64,000 nucleotides of DNA from Palaemon carinicauda (GCF_036898095.1 NC_090729.1:74298081-74362080); one strand, 5' to 3'; shown: positions 1-11,355, counted from the stretch's first letter. The notes: generated from the sequence alone by a model not told the origin. Numbers and translations are program-made.

Positions 1-40
1 TGACTTTGGATTGTTTTTGGACTTTCTTTGACTTTTCAAA

Positions 41-2557
41 ATGGCTGACCCTTCTTTAATTCCTAAATTTCGTAAATGTAATGCTAGGGATTGTAACAAA
101 CTTCTTCCAAAGGCCTCTCTCGACCCACATACTGTGTGTTCTAATTGTCGGGGTAAAACCTGTCAATTAGGAGATCGGTGTGATGAGTGCGTGGTACTTT
201 CGGAATTCGACTGGCTAGAGTTTGATAAGTATTCTCGTAAGCTAGAGAGAGATAGGGTGAGGAGAAGTTCCTCTAGATCATTAGAATTTTCCTCCTCCCA
301 TGCCCCTGAACCTAATCCTTCCCCAGTAGTAGTTGTGCCTGAACCTTCTACTAGCACTCATGAACCATCAATGCGGGATATGTTACGTGCCATTCAAGCT
401 TTGGGCGAGAGAGTTGAATCGTTAGCTACGGACCGTAATCAACTCATGGCGGATGTAAAAGAGTTAAAGTGTCAGAGTGCCACATTAGAAAATCGTGGGG
501 ATAAAGTGATTAGTGCGCAAAGTGTTATCAGTGTTGCGACCGAGGGTTCGTCTGTTCGTGCCTGTCGTTCGCCTAGTCCGAGACCTCTTGCAAGCTCCCA
601 TGCCCCAGGGAGAAGTAATGTCGTAGGACTTATGGGTTCGAGAGGCTTTAACCAACGAACAGACGTTCCCTCTATGGTTTCGGGCGTGTCTCGTCAAGAC
701 CGCCCCTACCATAAGACGAGCGAGGCGGTTTTCTCCTCGTCATCCGAAGGCTTCTCGCGTAAGAAACCATGGAGCAAGGTTTCGAGACCCTTAAAGCGAA
801 AGTCAGTCCCTTCAGGACAGGTCCAGCGTCCTGGTTGTAGCCATTGGGACAGCTCTGACCCTGTGCAGTCATCGGAAGACTGCTCGCCGCCTAAACAGAA
901 GCGTAACACAGGCTCCGAGAGTCTTAGTGTAGGCAATGTTTTGCAGTCACAGACGTTACTCTCGTCTCGAACCGCACCCACTCCCGTTGATCCTAAATGG
1001 GTTGTACTGCAAGATATGCAGAATAAGCTTGCCTCTCTTATGGAGGATTATACTGCTGAGCAGGTTCACGATGATCCTCGCCGTTTAGCTGATCGAGATC
1101 CTGGCCATCAGCCGCCCAAACGAGCCTTTGCTCGTCCTGTTGACGTTGACGTTACAAAGTCACGTCAGTCACGTGACGTAGAGCCTCACTCGATGCAGTC
1201 CCGTGTTGACTTTCAGCCGCTTGTGGACGTTCAGCCGCTACCGCATGCTCGTGTTGACGTTCAGGACGTTCGCCAACCAGCGAAGTTGACTTGTTTTGAC
1301 ATTGAGTGTCAAGCCCCGCAGTCAAGAGTTGTTTTGACTGCTCAGTCTAGGCAGTCAAGGCAGTCTCGAGTTGACGTCGAGCGTCCTCGCGCTCCTGTTG
1401 TTGTTGCTAGTCAGTCCGTTAAGCAGTTACATGACGTAGCGTCCTGGACTGCTACTGATGCTCCTGTGCGTGTGGACTCTGCTTGTCAAGCATTGCCACC
1501 AAGGCAGGTCTCTCCCTTGCTTGAGACTCATCAGTTGTCGGACGAGGTTCCTTCAGATGAGGACGTTGCTGATCCTCATCCTGATGATAATCCTTAGGAC
1601 GTTTTGTCAGATGTAGAAGAACCTAAGGCTGTTCAACCTTCGATGGATTTTAAGAAGATCATGATGATTTTCAAGGATCTTTTTCCAGATCATTTTGTTG
1701 CTGTTGCTCCTCGTTCGCCTCCGTCTGAGTTTGCTCTACGCTTAGCTGCTACCAAGCCTGCCTTTACTAAGCTAGTGCTTTCTCGCTCTTCTAAGAGGGC
1801 TTTACGTCTTCTAGGCGACTGGTTGGATACCAGGAGGAGTTTGGGGAAGACGGCCTTTGCCTTCCCACCTTCTAAGCTTGCTTCTAGATCGAGCGTCTGG
1901 TATGACACGGGAGAAGTTCTCGGCTTGGGAGTCCCTGCCTCTGCCCAGGGTGACTTCTCAAGCCTCGTAGACTCTCCCCGTCGCCTGGCCATGAGACGCT
2001 CGAAGATTTGTTGGTCCTCCTCGGACCTTGACCATCTTCTTAAAGGCGTATACAGGGCCTTTGAAGTTTTTAACTTTCTTGATTGGTCTTTAGGAGCATT
2101 AAGTAGGAAGATCTCGTCTGCCGACCAAGATGTATCCTTACTTATCATGTCCTGTATGGACAAAGCCATCCGCGATGGCTCCAATGAGCTCGCCTCCACC
2201 TTTACGTCGGGAGTCTTGAAGAAGAGAGAAACCCTTTGCTCTTTCCTTTCAGCAGGAGTTACTCCCTGTCAGAGATCGGAACTGCTCTTTGCTCCCTTAT
2301 CGGCTGCCTTGTTTCCACAACAGCAGGTTAAGGATATAGCTGCTTCGCTTGTGCAGAAGGACACACATGACCTGATGGCGTCCTCTGCTCGCAAGGGAGC
2401 TCCTTCTTCATCCTTTGCTGTGAGACCTAGGATCGAGACTCCTGCGTCTAGATTTATCCCGCCCTTTCGTGGCAGAGCTCCCAGGAGGGGAGGCTCTCGT
2501 GCCGAGGGAAAGAGAGGTAAGAAGAGAGGAGCCAAGTCCTCCCGTGGCAGAGTCTGA
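41..2557 (+). pseudogene. gag: Copy A gag-like structural protein, one internal stop
   Basis: The reading frame runs from the ATG at 41 to the TGA at 2555-2557, about 838 codons, broken by an in-frame TAG at 1595-1597. The other copies have no stop at that point, so I read it as a nonsense mutation rather than two genes. Residues 13-50 form a cysteine-rich motif (C-x4-C-x14-C-x2-C-x4-C-x5-C-x2-C with a PHT just before the third Cys), also present in copies G and B. A short predicted coiled stretch follows near residue 110-140, then a long Ser/Arg/Val-Asp rich linker. The C-terminal part, downstream of 1604, is the region best conserved between families (for example the SCMDKA block) and ends in a basic Arg/Gly tail that may bind RNA. 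Function is inferred from position and family organisation. Confidence 0.82.
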
Positions 2558-4616
2558 CTGCCCACAGCCTCAGACAGCGGTAGGGGCCAGATTGAACAGC
2601 TTCTGGCAGGCCTGGGAGAAGAGGGGTGCAGACCAAGAGTCTGTTCTGTTGCTCAAAGAGGGGTACAAAATACCGTTTGTACGCAAACCTCCTCTAGTAA
2701 CAACTCCCATAGACCTCTCTCCCAGGTACCGAGAGGAGTCAAAGAGACAAGCCCTAAATCAAGAAGTGTCTCTGTTGCTAGAGAAGGGAGCGGTGGTGAA
2801 AGTCTCGGACCTTCAATCACCGGGGTTTTACAACCGTCTCTTCCTAGTCCCAAAGCATACAGGAGGTTTGAGGCCAGTGCTAGACGTCAGTGCGCTCAAC
2901 GTTTTTGTTACGAAAACAAAATTTAAGATGGAGACCACGAAGTCTGTCTTAGCAGCGGTCAGAGAGGGAGACTGGATGGTCTCTCTCGACCTACGAGATG
3001 CGTACTTCCACATTTCTATACACCCGGATTCCCAACCGTTTCTGAGGTTTGTTTACAGGAATGTGGTGTACCAGTTTCGAGCCCTGTGCTTTGGCCTCAG
3101 TCCTGCTCCTCTCGTGTTTACGAGGCTCATGAGGAATGTGGCAAAATTCCTTCATCTATCGGGAATCCGAGCCTCCCTGTACTTGGACGACTGGCTTCTC
3201 AGAACATCGTCCAGTCATCGCTGTCTCCAGGATCTACATTGGACGTTGGGTCTGGCCAAGGAGTTGGGACTTTTGGTCAACTTAGAAAAGTCCCAACTGA
3301 TCCCATCCCAGACTATTCTATATTTGGGGATGGAGATTCGCAGTCTAGTTTTTCGGGCTTTTCCGTCTGCCACCCGAATAGAACAAGCCCTGCTCAAAGT
3401 CCAACTAATGCTGAAGAGAGAACGTTGTTCAGTAAGGAGTTGGATGAGTCTCGTAGGGACCCTCTCATCCCTGGAGCAGTTTGTCTCGCTAGGGAGACTG
3501 CACCTTCGGCCTCTCCAGTTCCATTTAGCCTCTCACTGGAACAAGGGCAAGACTTTAGAGACGGTATCAATCCCGGTCTCCGAACCAGTAAAAGCATGCC
3601 TGAACTGGTGGGACAGCAACATCAGTCTGAGAGAGGGCCTGTCCCTAGCAGTCAAGAACCCAAACCACGTGTTGTTCTCAGACGCGTCGGATTTGGGTTG
3701 GGGTGCGACCCTGGACGGTCGGGAATGCTCGGGTCTGTGGACCTCAGTTCAGAAGAGCATGCACATCAACGGCAAGGAGCTATTAGCAGTCCACTTGGCC
3801 TTGATGAATTTCGAGAACATTCTTCGAAACAAAGTGGTAGAGGTCAATTCAGACAACACCACAGCTTTGGCATACATCTCCAAGCAAGGAGGCACTCACT
3901 CCCACACGCTGTACGTGATCGCAAGGGACCTCCTCATATGGTAAAAAAATCGAGGCATCTCCCTGTTGACAAGGTTTATCCAGGGGGACTTGAACGTCTT
4001 GGCAGACTGTCTCAGTCGGAGGGGTCAGGTGATACCCACGGAATGGACCCTCCACAAGGACGTGTGCAAGAGTCTTTGGGCGACTTGGGGTCAACCCACC
4101 ATAGACCTCTTTGCCACCTCTTTGACCAAAAGGCTCCCAATCTATTGCTCACCAGTCCCAGATCCAGAGGCGATCCACATAGACGCGTTTCTACTGGACT
4201 GGTCTCACCAGGACTTGTATGCATTCCCACCATTCAAGATAGTCAACAAGGTACTGCAGAAGTTCGCCTCTCACGAAGGGACAAGGTTGACGTTGGTTGC
4301 TCCCCTCTGGCCCGCGAGAGAGTGGTTCACCGAGGTACTTCAATGGCTGGTAGACATCCCAAGGAGTCTTCCTCTAAGGGTAGATCTCTTACGTCAGCCC
4401 CACGTAAAGGATGTTCATCAAAGCCTCCCCGCGCTTCGTCTGACTGCCTTCAGACTATCGAAAGACTCTCAAGAGCTCGAGGCTTTTCGAAGGAGGCAGC
4501 CAGTGCGATTGCGAGAGCGAGGAGAGCTTCTACCATCAAAGTATACCAGTCGAAGTGGGAAGTCTTTCGAGACTGGTGCAAGTCAGCATCTGTGTCCTCT
4601 TCCAGTACCTCTGTAG
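2469..4616 (+). pseudogene. pol: Copy A pol: reverse transcriptase, RNase H, Dam-like methyltransferase region; one internal stop
   Basis: Pol lies in the +1 frame relative to gag and overlaps the gag end by 89 nt. The ATG at 2469 is the first start in this frame. The RT palm shows DVSALNVF and SLDLRDAYF, and the catalytic box is YLDDW (Tyr at residue 238), the usual DIRS form of YxDD. RNase H follows with FSDASD (Asp 405), KELLAV (Glu 437) and NSDNTT (Asp 462). An in-frame TAA at 3942-3944 interrupts the protein. The same frame resumes at 3945 and carries DLFATS, YCSPVPDPEA, YAFPPF and LVAPLWPAREWF, the region assigned in DIRS elements to a Dam-like methyltransferase. The last ~50 codons overlap the start of the YR domain. 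The stop makes this copy probably defective. Confidence 0.88.
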
Positions 4617-5515
4617 CCCAAATTGCAGATTTTCTGTTACATCTGAGAAATGTTCGCTCCCTCTCAGCACCCACTATTAAGGGCTACAGGAGCATGTTGG
4701 CTTCGGTCTTTCGACATAGAGGCTTAGATCTTTCCAACAATAAAGATCTCCAAGATCTCCTTAAGTCTTTCGAGACCTCTAAGGAACGTCGTATGGCAAC
4801 TCCTGGATGGAACTTAGACGTGGTCCTAAGGTTCCTGATGTCAGACAGGTTTGAGCCATTACATTCAGCCTCCCTGAAGGATCTCACCCTCAAGACGCTT
4901 TTCCTAGTGTGCTTGGCTTCGGCTAAAAGGGTCAGTGAAATTCATGCCTTCAGTAAGAACATCGGCTTTTCCACAGATAAAGCCACATGTTCACTTCAAC
5001 TTGGTTTCCTGGCCAAAAATGAACTGCCTTCTCGTCCTTGGCCTAAGTCATTTGATATACCTTGCCTGTCAGAGATCGTAGGCAACGAACTTGAAAGAGT
5101 ACTGTGTCCAGTTAGAGCTCTTAAGTTCTACTTAGCTCGTACTAAGTCCTTACGAGGTGGATCTAAGGCCTTATGGTGCTCAGTTAAGAAGCCATCATTA
5201 CCTATGTCAAAGAATGCTTTGTCATATTTTATCAGATTTTTAATCCGAGAGGCTCATTCTCACTTGAATGAAACAGACCGATGCTTGCTTAAAGTTAAGA
5301 CACACGAAGTAAGAGCTATAGCAACTTCCGTGGCCTTTAAGCAAAATAGATCTCTGCGAAGTATAATGGACGCGACCTTTTGGAGAAGCAAGTCGGTATT
5401 CGCGTCATTTTACTTAAAAGATGTCCAGACTCTTTATGAGGACTGCTACACACTGGGTCCATTCGTTGCAGCGAGTGCAGTAGTGGGTGAGGGTTCTACC
5501 ACTACATTCCCTTAA
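3086..5515 (+). CDS. Copy A tyrosine recombinase (YR), open frame overlapping pol
   Basis: The recognisable recombinase begins around 4440 and ends at the TAA at 5513-5515. The N-terminal SAM-like/core-binding part reads YQSKWEVFRDWC and TIKGYRSML. The catalytic domain has the first Arg in SAKRVSEI (codon 4928), HEVR (His 5303, Arg 5312), a Trp in TFWRSKS and the nucleophile candidate Tyr in FYLKD (5411). This enzyme integrates the circular DIRS intermediate instead of a DDE integrase. The frame is the gag frame and is open from 2927, through the whole RT/RNase H/MT overlap. No ATG near the domain start is obvious; the coordinate 3086 is a GTG and the true start is uncertain. No lesion is visible. 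Confidence 0.85.
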   Translation: MLWPQSCSSRVYEAHEECGKIPSSIGNPSLPVLGRLASQNIVQSSLSPGSTLDVGSGQGVGTFGQLRKVPTDPIPDYSIFGDGDSQSSFSGFSVCHPNRTSPAQSPTNAEERTLFSKELDESRRDPLIPGAVCLARETAPSASPVPFSLSLEQGQDFRDGINPGLRTSKSMPELVGQQHQSERGPVPSSQEPKPRVVLRRVGFGLGCDPGRSGMLGSVDLSSEEHAHQRQGAISSPLGLDEFREHSSKQSGRGQFRQHHSFGIHLQARRHSLPHAVRDRKGPPHMVKKSRHLPVDKVYPGGLERLGRLSQSEGSGDTHGMDPPQGRVQESLGDLGSTHHRPLCHLFDQKAPNLLLTSPRSRGDPHRRVSTGLVSPGLVCIPTIQDSQQGTAEVRLSRRDKVDVGCSPLARERVVHRGTSMAGRHPKESSSKGRSLTSAPRKGCSSKPPRASSDCLQTIERLSRARGFSKEAASAIARARRASTIKVYQSKWEVFRDWCKSASVSSSSTSVAQIADFLLHLRNVRSLSAPTIKGYRSMLASVFRHRGLDLSNNKDLQDLLKSFETSKERRMATPGWNLDVVLRFLMSDRFEPLHSASLKDLTLKTLFLVCLASAKRVSEIHAFSKNIGFSTDKATCSLQLGFLAKNELPSRPWPKSFDIPCLSEIVGNELERVLCPVRALKFYLARTKSLRGGSKALWCSVKKPSLPMSKNALSYFIRFLIREAHSHLNETDRCLLKVKTHEVRAIATSVAFKQNRSLRSIMDATFWRSKSVFASFYLKDVQTLYEDCYTLGPFVAASAVVGEGSTTTFP

Positions 5516-5909
5516 TTCCAATATCCTTTTAATCTGTCTCTTGAAATGTTTTTAATCTTGTTTTTGGGTTGTACGGAAGGCTAAGAAGCCTTTCGCATCC
5601 TGGTTGATTTGGCGGGTGGTCAAATGTCATTTCTTGAGAGCGCCCAGATTAGGGGTTTGATGAGGTCCTGTTGTATGGGTTGCAGCCCTTGATACTTCAG
5701 CTCCTGGGAGTCTTTCAGCATCCTAAGAGGATGGCTGGGCTTCGTGAGGAAGACAAGACTAACAAGGCAGAGTAATCGTCAAAGTCATCTTCCTTACCAG
5801 GTACCTATATATATTTGGGTTTTGTTATGATATAACTGTCAAAAACTCTAAGCATATACGCTGTAAACTGTATTAATACTGGTCTCTACCCACCACCATG
5901 GGTGTGAAT
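5516..5909 (+). other. Copy A 3' non-coding region
   Basis: This non-coding block is shared, in the same order, with copies C (11356-11737), D1 (26450-26835), D2 (43610-43997) and E (32391-32755). Recurrent segments are GGCGGGTGGTCAAA, the imperfect hairpin around 5716-5736 (CAGCATCCT / AGGATGGCTG) and a GGTCTCTACCCACC block just before the ICR. No open frame is supported. Conservation between diverged copies suggests a function in the RNA or the circular DNA, which I cannot specify. Confidence 0.6.
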
Positions 5910-6004
5910 CAGCTATTATATATTCACCGGCTAAGTTTAATATTTAAAAATGATATTTTGATTATAAAATAAATTTTTGAATATACTTACCCGGTGAATA
6001 TATA
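5910..6004 (+). repeat. Copy A internal complementary region (ICR)
   Basis: The left half (about 5910-5950, TATATTCACCGGCTAAGTTT) has the sequence expected for the complement of the missing left end. The right half (5950-6004) is the reverse complement of the element's own right end at 6185-6243. Such a fused complement of both ends is the hallmark of DIRS elements, thought to template completion of the circular DNA. It includes AATAAA at 5968-5973, a possible polyadenylation signal. Confidence 0.85.
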
Positions 6005-6243
6005 AATTAAAGGCCCCCCCTTCCTCCCCGATAGAGACCCAGTGGGATGAGAAGAACTGGAGCTGTTTACATGTATATGCGGTATCTGGCCGATAGTTGG
6101 CGCTGGTGGGCACACCCGCAACCTTCATAGCGATCGCTCGCGAGTTTTTGTGTTTTTCTGTCGAGCCGCCGGAGACGTCAGCTATTATATATTCACCGGG
6201 TAAGTATATTAAAAAATTTATTTTATAATCAAAATATCATTTT
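6005..6243 (+). repeat. Copy A right inverted terminal repeat
   Basis: This segment corresponds to the right ITR of copy C (19905-20144), with which it shares GGCGCTGGTGGGCACACCC, the palindrome GCGATCGC (6130-6137) and the terminal CACCGGGTAAGTATATT block. The left partner lies outside the window. It ends in ATATCATTT, after which the leader of copy C resumes. Confidence 0.8.
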
Positions 6244-6387
6244 GTTTAGATAAAAACAGTTGCTCTGTATGAGTGATAAGATGAATATTTTTAGAAAATA
6301 TTTTATGAAATTTATTCTTTGAATAGTCTTCGTGCTGTTTTTCAAAGATGAACTAACGTTTGGTTTATTTATGCTACGCAGTTTGCG

Positions 6388-6406
6388 CTCTATCGTTACG
6401 ATAGAG
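6388..6406 (+). promoter_or_regulatory. Conserved leader hairpin (8-bp stem, 3-nt loop)
   Basis: CTCTATCG-TTA-CGATAGAG forms a perfect 8-bp stem. The same hairpin is at 21443-21461 in D1, and a version with one broken pair is at 27403-27421 in E. Its placement about 700 bp before the gag remnant is constant. A role in the RNA is only a possibility. Confidence 0.45.
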
Positions 6407-6608
6407 AAAGAGAGAATCACGGTTTCACTTTGCAGAAAGAGTAAATGGATTTTGACGTTTTGTTCATTCTTCTTCAAACTGAAGTTTTTTTAGATACTAA
6501 TCTAAAGGAACATGTTAATTTTCAATTTCTTAGTTCTTTCAGTTTTTTCCTTTAGTCAAATAACCTGTTATTGACGAAGAGTGAGTGAGCCATTCTCTTG
6601 TGAGTGAC

Positions 6609-6610
<2 letters not shown>

Positions 6611-6684
<74 letters not shown>
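6611..6684. repeat. (GA)n microsatellite
   Basis: A nearly pure GA dinucleotide run of about 74 bp with one GAAA interruption, in the leader of copy C. An equivalent run lies at the matching place in copy E. Confidence 0.95.
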
Positions 6685-6685
<1 letters not shown>

Positions 6686-7133
6686 CGATCCGATCTTTAT
6701 TCTCGTCCCAAGTCTTTGTACAAGGAGTTTGGGAGCGACTAACGTTGTTCTCGATTCAGATTTTTACTCTCGTCCCAAGTCTCTGTACGGGGAGAGAGGA
6801 TAAAAAGTTTTAGTTTTTATTCTCATCCCAAGGCACTGTACGGTGAGAGATTGAAAACGTAGTCCTTAGTGAACTAGTTTTTAGTCTCAGCCCCAGTCAC
6901 TGATCTTTTTAACTTTATATATTTCCGTTTTATTCGATATATATGTATATGTTTATTGATTTTTGCATGTGTGTTTCATTTTGTACTAATGTGCTTACAT
7001 TATACGACTTATTTCGCAATTCTAACCTTTTGATTTAAGGGAGAATTGCGTGCTTCAGGTAGAAATCAGCTTTATTCATGTCTAATGTGAAATTATTAAA
7101 AAATGCGATATCAGTGAAGAAAGTGCAAAAAAC

Positions 7134-8905
7134 ATGTTCTGTGTTGCGGAGGGTTCGTTTGTTCGTGCTTGTCGCTTGCCTAGTCCGAGACCTCTTTCAG
7201 GCTCCCCTGCACCAGGGAGAAGGAATGTCGTACGACCTAAGGGAGTGAGAAGTGTAAACCAACGAACAGACGTTCCCTCAAAGGTATCAGACGTTGCTCG
7301 TCAAGCACGTCCTTGCCTTAAGACAGGAGAGACGAAGTTTCTCCTCGTCTTCCGATGATTCGTCTCTTTAAAAGCCTGGGCGTAAGGTTTCGAGACGGTT
7401 GAAACGTTTATTAGTTCCTTCAGAACAAGTTCAACGTCCTAGCAGTAGTCATCATGAGAGTCCCGTTCATAGCGATGACGTTCATGTACAGACGTTTCTG
7501 CCTCAGACTCGACGTGACGTTGAGCGGTAGACACCGTAGACACAACGTGACGTCGAGTGTCAGTCACCGTAGTCACGATATAGCATCGATCAGCAGTCAC
7601 CGCTGTTACTACGTGACGTTTGAACGTCAGCCACCGCAGTCACAGGTTGATCCGAAGTTAAGTGTTTTGCAAGATATGCTGTTAAAGCTTTCTTCTTTAA
7701 TAGAAGCTTACGATCCTGTTCCTGTGCGAAAGGATCCTTTGCTTTTTGTACGTCACGGTTCTGGGATTCGTGATTCAGGTCTTCAACCTTCTAAACGAGC
7801 TTTGTTACGCCACGCTGACGTTATCCCTAGTGACAGCTTTACTGTTAAACGAGATGCGGAGCATAAATCTCGATGTAACTTTGATCGCTTTGAACGTCAG
7901 CCACCGCAGTCACAGCGTGACGTTGAGCTGCAGACACCGCAGACACGACGTGACGTTGAGCGGTAGACACCGTAGACATGACGTGACGTCGAGGGTCAGT
8001 CATCGTAGTCACGATTAGCATCGAACAGCAGTCACCGCTGTTACTACGGGTCGTTTGAACGTCAGTTACTTCTGTCACGACGTGTAGTAGAATAACAGTC
8101 TCTGCAGTCACAACGTGACATCGACCCTCCAACTTTAACTTCTGTTCCTATACAAGTTGATGTAGCCTGTCAGGCTTTGCCTTCACGTCATTCTGAATAT
8201 AAATCTCCTTCTCGCAAGACTTTAGATTTATCAGATGATGTGCCTTCTGAAGAAGTTGATGACCCCCTTTCAACTAATGTACCTTTGGGGAGTCATTCAG
8301 AAGAGGAGTATCCTAGGGTGGTCCAGCAATCCCTTGTTTTATAATTATGAATTTCTTTAGTGAAATTTTGTCCTACTCGTTTTGTAACGGCTGCTCCGCC
8401 GTCTGAGTTTACTCTTGGCATGACTTTCTTCGACTCCTACATTTACGAAGTCAGTTCTCTCTTGTTCTTCCAAGAGAGCCATGCTCTTACTGGGAGACTG
8501 GTTGGAATCCAGGAGAAGTTTAGGAAAGTCTGCTTTTGCTTTTCCTCCTTCTTAATTAGCTTCTCGCTCGAGCGTCTGGTGTGACACAGGAGAAGTTCTC
8601 GGTTGGGGAGTACCTGCCTCTGCCCAGGGAGACTTCTTAAGCCTAGTGAACTCTCCTCGTCGTCTAGCCATGAGACGCTCCAAGATTTTATGGTCTGCTT
8701 CAGAGCTAGACCATCTCCTGTTAGGAGTTTTTTCGAGCGTTTGAAGTATTTATTTGTTGGATTGGTCCCTGGGAGCCTTAAGTAAGAAGGTCTCTCCAGC
8801 TGTCAATGTATTGCTGTACAATTATGTCATGCATGAACAAGGCTATCAGGGATGGCTCCAATGATCTGGCAGCCACGTTCACTGCAGGAGTACTTAAGAT
8901 GTAAG
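7134..8905 (+). pseudogene. gag: Copy C gag remnant
   Basis: Fragments in different frames match copy A gag. 7134-7358 carries the SPRPL...APGRRNVV region; 7640-7966 matches the LQDMLLKLSSLIEAY stretch; 8370-8900 matches the conserved C-terminal part with PPSEFTL and CSRSS-like pieces. The cysteine-rich N-terminus is absent. A segment of about 120 bp rich in GTGACGT occurs twice (about 7507-7630 and 7946-8060), a tandem-type duplication of the linker. The 3' end stops abruptly at about 8899, where the gag sequence TAGVLK is joined directly to RT sequence, deleting the gag C-terminus and RT N-terminus. Confidence 0.75.
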
Positions 8906-10460
8906 TGCGCTCAATGTGTTCATTGTCAAGACAAAGTTCACGATGAAGACTACCAAATCTGTCTTGGCAGCATTAAGGGAAGGCAACTGGATGGTCTCTC
9001 TCGACCTTCAGGATGCATTCTTCCACATCCCGATTCATCCAAACTTTCAACAACATCTGAGGTTTGTGGACGGGAAAGTAGTGTACCAATTTCGAGCACT
9101 GTGCTTCGGCCTCATTCCTGCTCCTCTTGTTTTTACAAGGCTCTTGTAAAATGTAGCAAGCTTTCTACATTTTTTGAGGATTCAGAGCCTCCCTTTATTT
9201 TAACGACTGGCTAATCAGGGCGTCGTCATTAAATCGCTGTCTGGAGAGCCTCTAATGGACATTAGACCTAACCAAAGAGCTAGGTCTCATAGTGAACGTA
9301 GAGAAGTCGTAACTTACAGTACTCCATCCCAGACTATTCTTTATTTGGGAATGGAGATACAGTGTCGAATTTTTCGGGCCTTTTCGTCTCCCACAAGAAT
9401 GGAACAAGCTCTGTTAAAAGTCTGTCACTTGCAAGAGAAAAACAGTTGCTCTGTAAGAGTTTGAACGAGCCTCGTGGGAACTCTTTCATCGCTGGAGTAG
9501 TTTATCTCTCTGGGGAGACTCAACCTTTGCCCTCTCCAATTTCACTTAAACCATTGGAACAAGGAGAAGGGCTTAGAGAGTATCTCTTTCCCAATCTCCA
9601 ACTCAGTCTAGACATGTCTGACTTGGTGGGACAGCAACATCAGACTTCGAGAAGGTCTTTCTCTTGCGGTCAAGAACCCAAACCATGTGTTGTATTCAGA
9701 TGCATCGGATTTGGGTTAGGGAGCTCCACTGGACAGTCTGGAATGCTCGGGTCTTTGGTCCACGGATCAGAAGGAACTCCATTTAAGGCAAGTAACATCT
9801 CTCTTTTGACGAGATTTGTGCAAGGAGAAATGAATGTCTTGGCGGACTGCCTCAGCAGAAGAGGACAAGTCATCTCCATGGAGTGGACGTTGCACAAGAC
9901 TGTGTGCAAGAAGCTATGGATGACATGGGGTCAACCCACCATAGATCTTTTTGCGACTTCACTGACAAAGAGGCTCTCGACTTACTGCTTTCCAGTTCCA
10001 GATCCAGAGGCAGCCCACATAGACGCTTTCCTGCTGGACTGGTCTCACCTGGACGTTTATGCCTTTCCACCTTTAAAGGTCCTAAACAAGGTGCTGCAGA
10101 AGTTCACCTCTCACGAAGGGACCAGGTTGACGTTGGTTGCTCCCCTCTGGCCCGCGAGAGAGTGGTTCACAGAGGTACTTCTATGGCTGGTAGACGTTCC
10201 AAGAAGTCTGCCATTGCGGATGGATCTCTTGCGACAGCCTCACGTAAAGAGATTTCATCAAAGCCTCCCCGTGCTTTGTCTAACCGCCTTCAAACTATCG
10301 AAAGACTCTCTTGAGCTCGAGAGTTTTCGAAGGAGGCAGCTAGAGCGATCGCGAGGGCTAGAAGATCCTCTACCATTAGGATCTATCAGTCGAAATGGGA
10401 GGTATTTAGAGACTGGTGCAAGTCCTCCTCTATTTCCTCTTCCAGTGCCTCTGTAGCGCA
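8906..10460 (+). pseudogene. pol: Copy C pol remnant (RT, partial RNase H, MT region)
   Basis: RT resumes at 8906 with SALNVF, SLDLQDAFFHIPIH and FRALCFGL and breaks at 9149. The YLDD box is lost in a frameshifted stretch around 9190-9240. RNase H keeps its first motif near 9690 (YSDASDLG in shifted frame) but 9775-9800 jumps straight to the TRFVQGEMNVLADCLS segment, so the Glu and second Asp are deleted. The MT-like region at 9900-10200 is well preserved (DLFATS, YCFPVPDPEA, YAFPPL, LVAPLWPAREWF). It cannot encode an active polymerase. Confidence 0.8.
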
Positions 10461-11355
10461 GATTGCGGATTTTCTGCTTTATCTGAGAAACGGTCGCTCC
10501 CTCTCTGCATCCACCATTAAAGGCTACAGAAGCATGTTAGCTTCTGTTTTCAGGCATAGGGGTTTGGATCTTTCTAATAACAAAGATCTCCAAGACCTGC
10601 TTAAGTCTTTCGAGACTTCCAAGGAGCGTCATAGTTCGACTCCTGCTTGGAACTTGGACGTGGTCCTACAGTTCCTTATGTCAGACAGGTTTGAGCCATT
10701 AAATTCAGCCTCCCTGAAGGATCTTACCCTCAAGACACTTTTTTTGGTGAGCTTGGCTTCGGCTAAAAGGGTTAGTGAGATACATGCTTTTAGCAAGAAC
10801 ATCGGCTTCTCCACTAATAAAGCAGTATGTGCTCTTCAACTTGGTTTTTTGGCCAAGAATGAACTTCCGTCTCGTCCTTGGCCTAAATCATTTGAAATCC
10901 CCAGTCTTTCTTAGATTGTGGGGAATGAAGTTGAAAGAGTGCTGTGCCCCGTTAGAGCTCTTAAATTTTATTTATCCAGAACTAAACCGCTACGAGGTTG
11001 TTCAGAGGCTTTATGGTGCTCCGTTAAAAAGCCCTCTTTGCCCATGTCTAAGAATGCGTGGTCTTATTTTATTAGACTTTTGATTCGGGAGGCACACTCT
11101 CATTTAAGTGAGAAGGATCGTAATTTACTTAAAGTCAAGGCTCATGAAGTTAGAGCGATAGCAACTTCAGTAGCGTTTAAGCAAAATAGATCCATTAAAA
11201 GTATTATGGACGCGACCTTTTGGAGAAGCAAGTCGGTATTCGCTTCATATTACTTGAAAGATGTCCAGACTCTTTATGAGGACTACTACACACTGGGACC
11301 ATTCGTAGCAGCGAGTGCAGTAGTGGGTGAAGGCTCTACCACTACATTCCCTTAA
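10315..11355 (+). pseudogene. Copy C tyrosine recombinase, two nonsense codons
   Basis: The frame matches copy A YR throughout. In-frame stops are a TGA at 10312-10314, where A has Arg in RLSRARG, and a TAG at 10912-10914 between the core and catalytic parts. The catalytic signatures SAKRVSEI, HEVRAIATS and TFWRSKSVFASYYL are intact, ending with the TAA after TTTFP. The recombinase is therefore only lightly damaged although the pol of this copy is wrecked. Confidence 0.85.

Larger units (their letters stand above)
1..6243 (+). mobile_element. DIRS-type retrotransposon copy A (5' end outside window)
   Basis: This copy has gag, then overlapping pol and tyrosine recombinase frames, then an ICR and a right inverted terminal repeat, which is the layout of DIRS1-like retrotransposons. 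The right end lies near 6243. It is placed by the ICR, whose right half (5950-6004) is the reverse complement of 6185-6243. The left ITR is upstream of the window. What follows at 6244 is the leader of another DIRS element (C), so A is inserted in C. Coding damage is light: one nonsense codon in gag (1595), a stop at the gag end, and one nonsense codon in pol (3942). The YR is open. Confidence 0.9.
6244..7130 (+). other. Copy C 5' leader with GA microsatellite
   Basis: A non-coding leader homologous to those of E (27174-28230) and D1 (21110-22030). It holds a perfect hairpin at 6388-6406, a GA run at 6611-6684 and two to three diverged copies of a CTCGTCCCAAGTC unit at 6700-6900. The block TTTAAGGGAGAATTGCGTG-CTTCAGGTAGAAATCAG near 7036-7070 recurs in D1, D2 and E just before the gag remnant. 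No open frame is credible here; apparent ones come from the GA repeat. Confidence 0.65.

Noticed and set aside
1690..2199. Minus-strand frame of 169 codons opposite gag, and similar antisense frames opposite other gag and pol genes
   Set aside because: They are shadows of the sense coding sequence; no independent motif or start context is visible.
5949..6243. Apparent 295-bp MITE with long terminal inverted repeats
   Set aside because: The two arms are the ICR right half and the right ITR end of DIRS copy A. The same arrangement appears at the 3' end of D1, D2 and G, so no separate element is needed.
6585..6813. Open frames encoding Arg-Glu repeats
   Set aside because: They arise from the GA microsatellite and have no homologue in the equivalent region of other copies.
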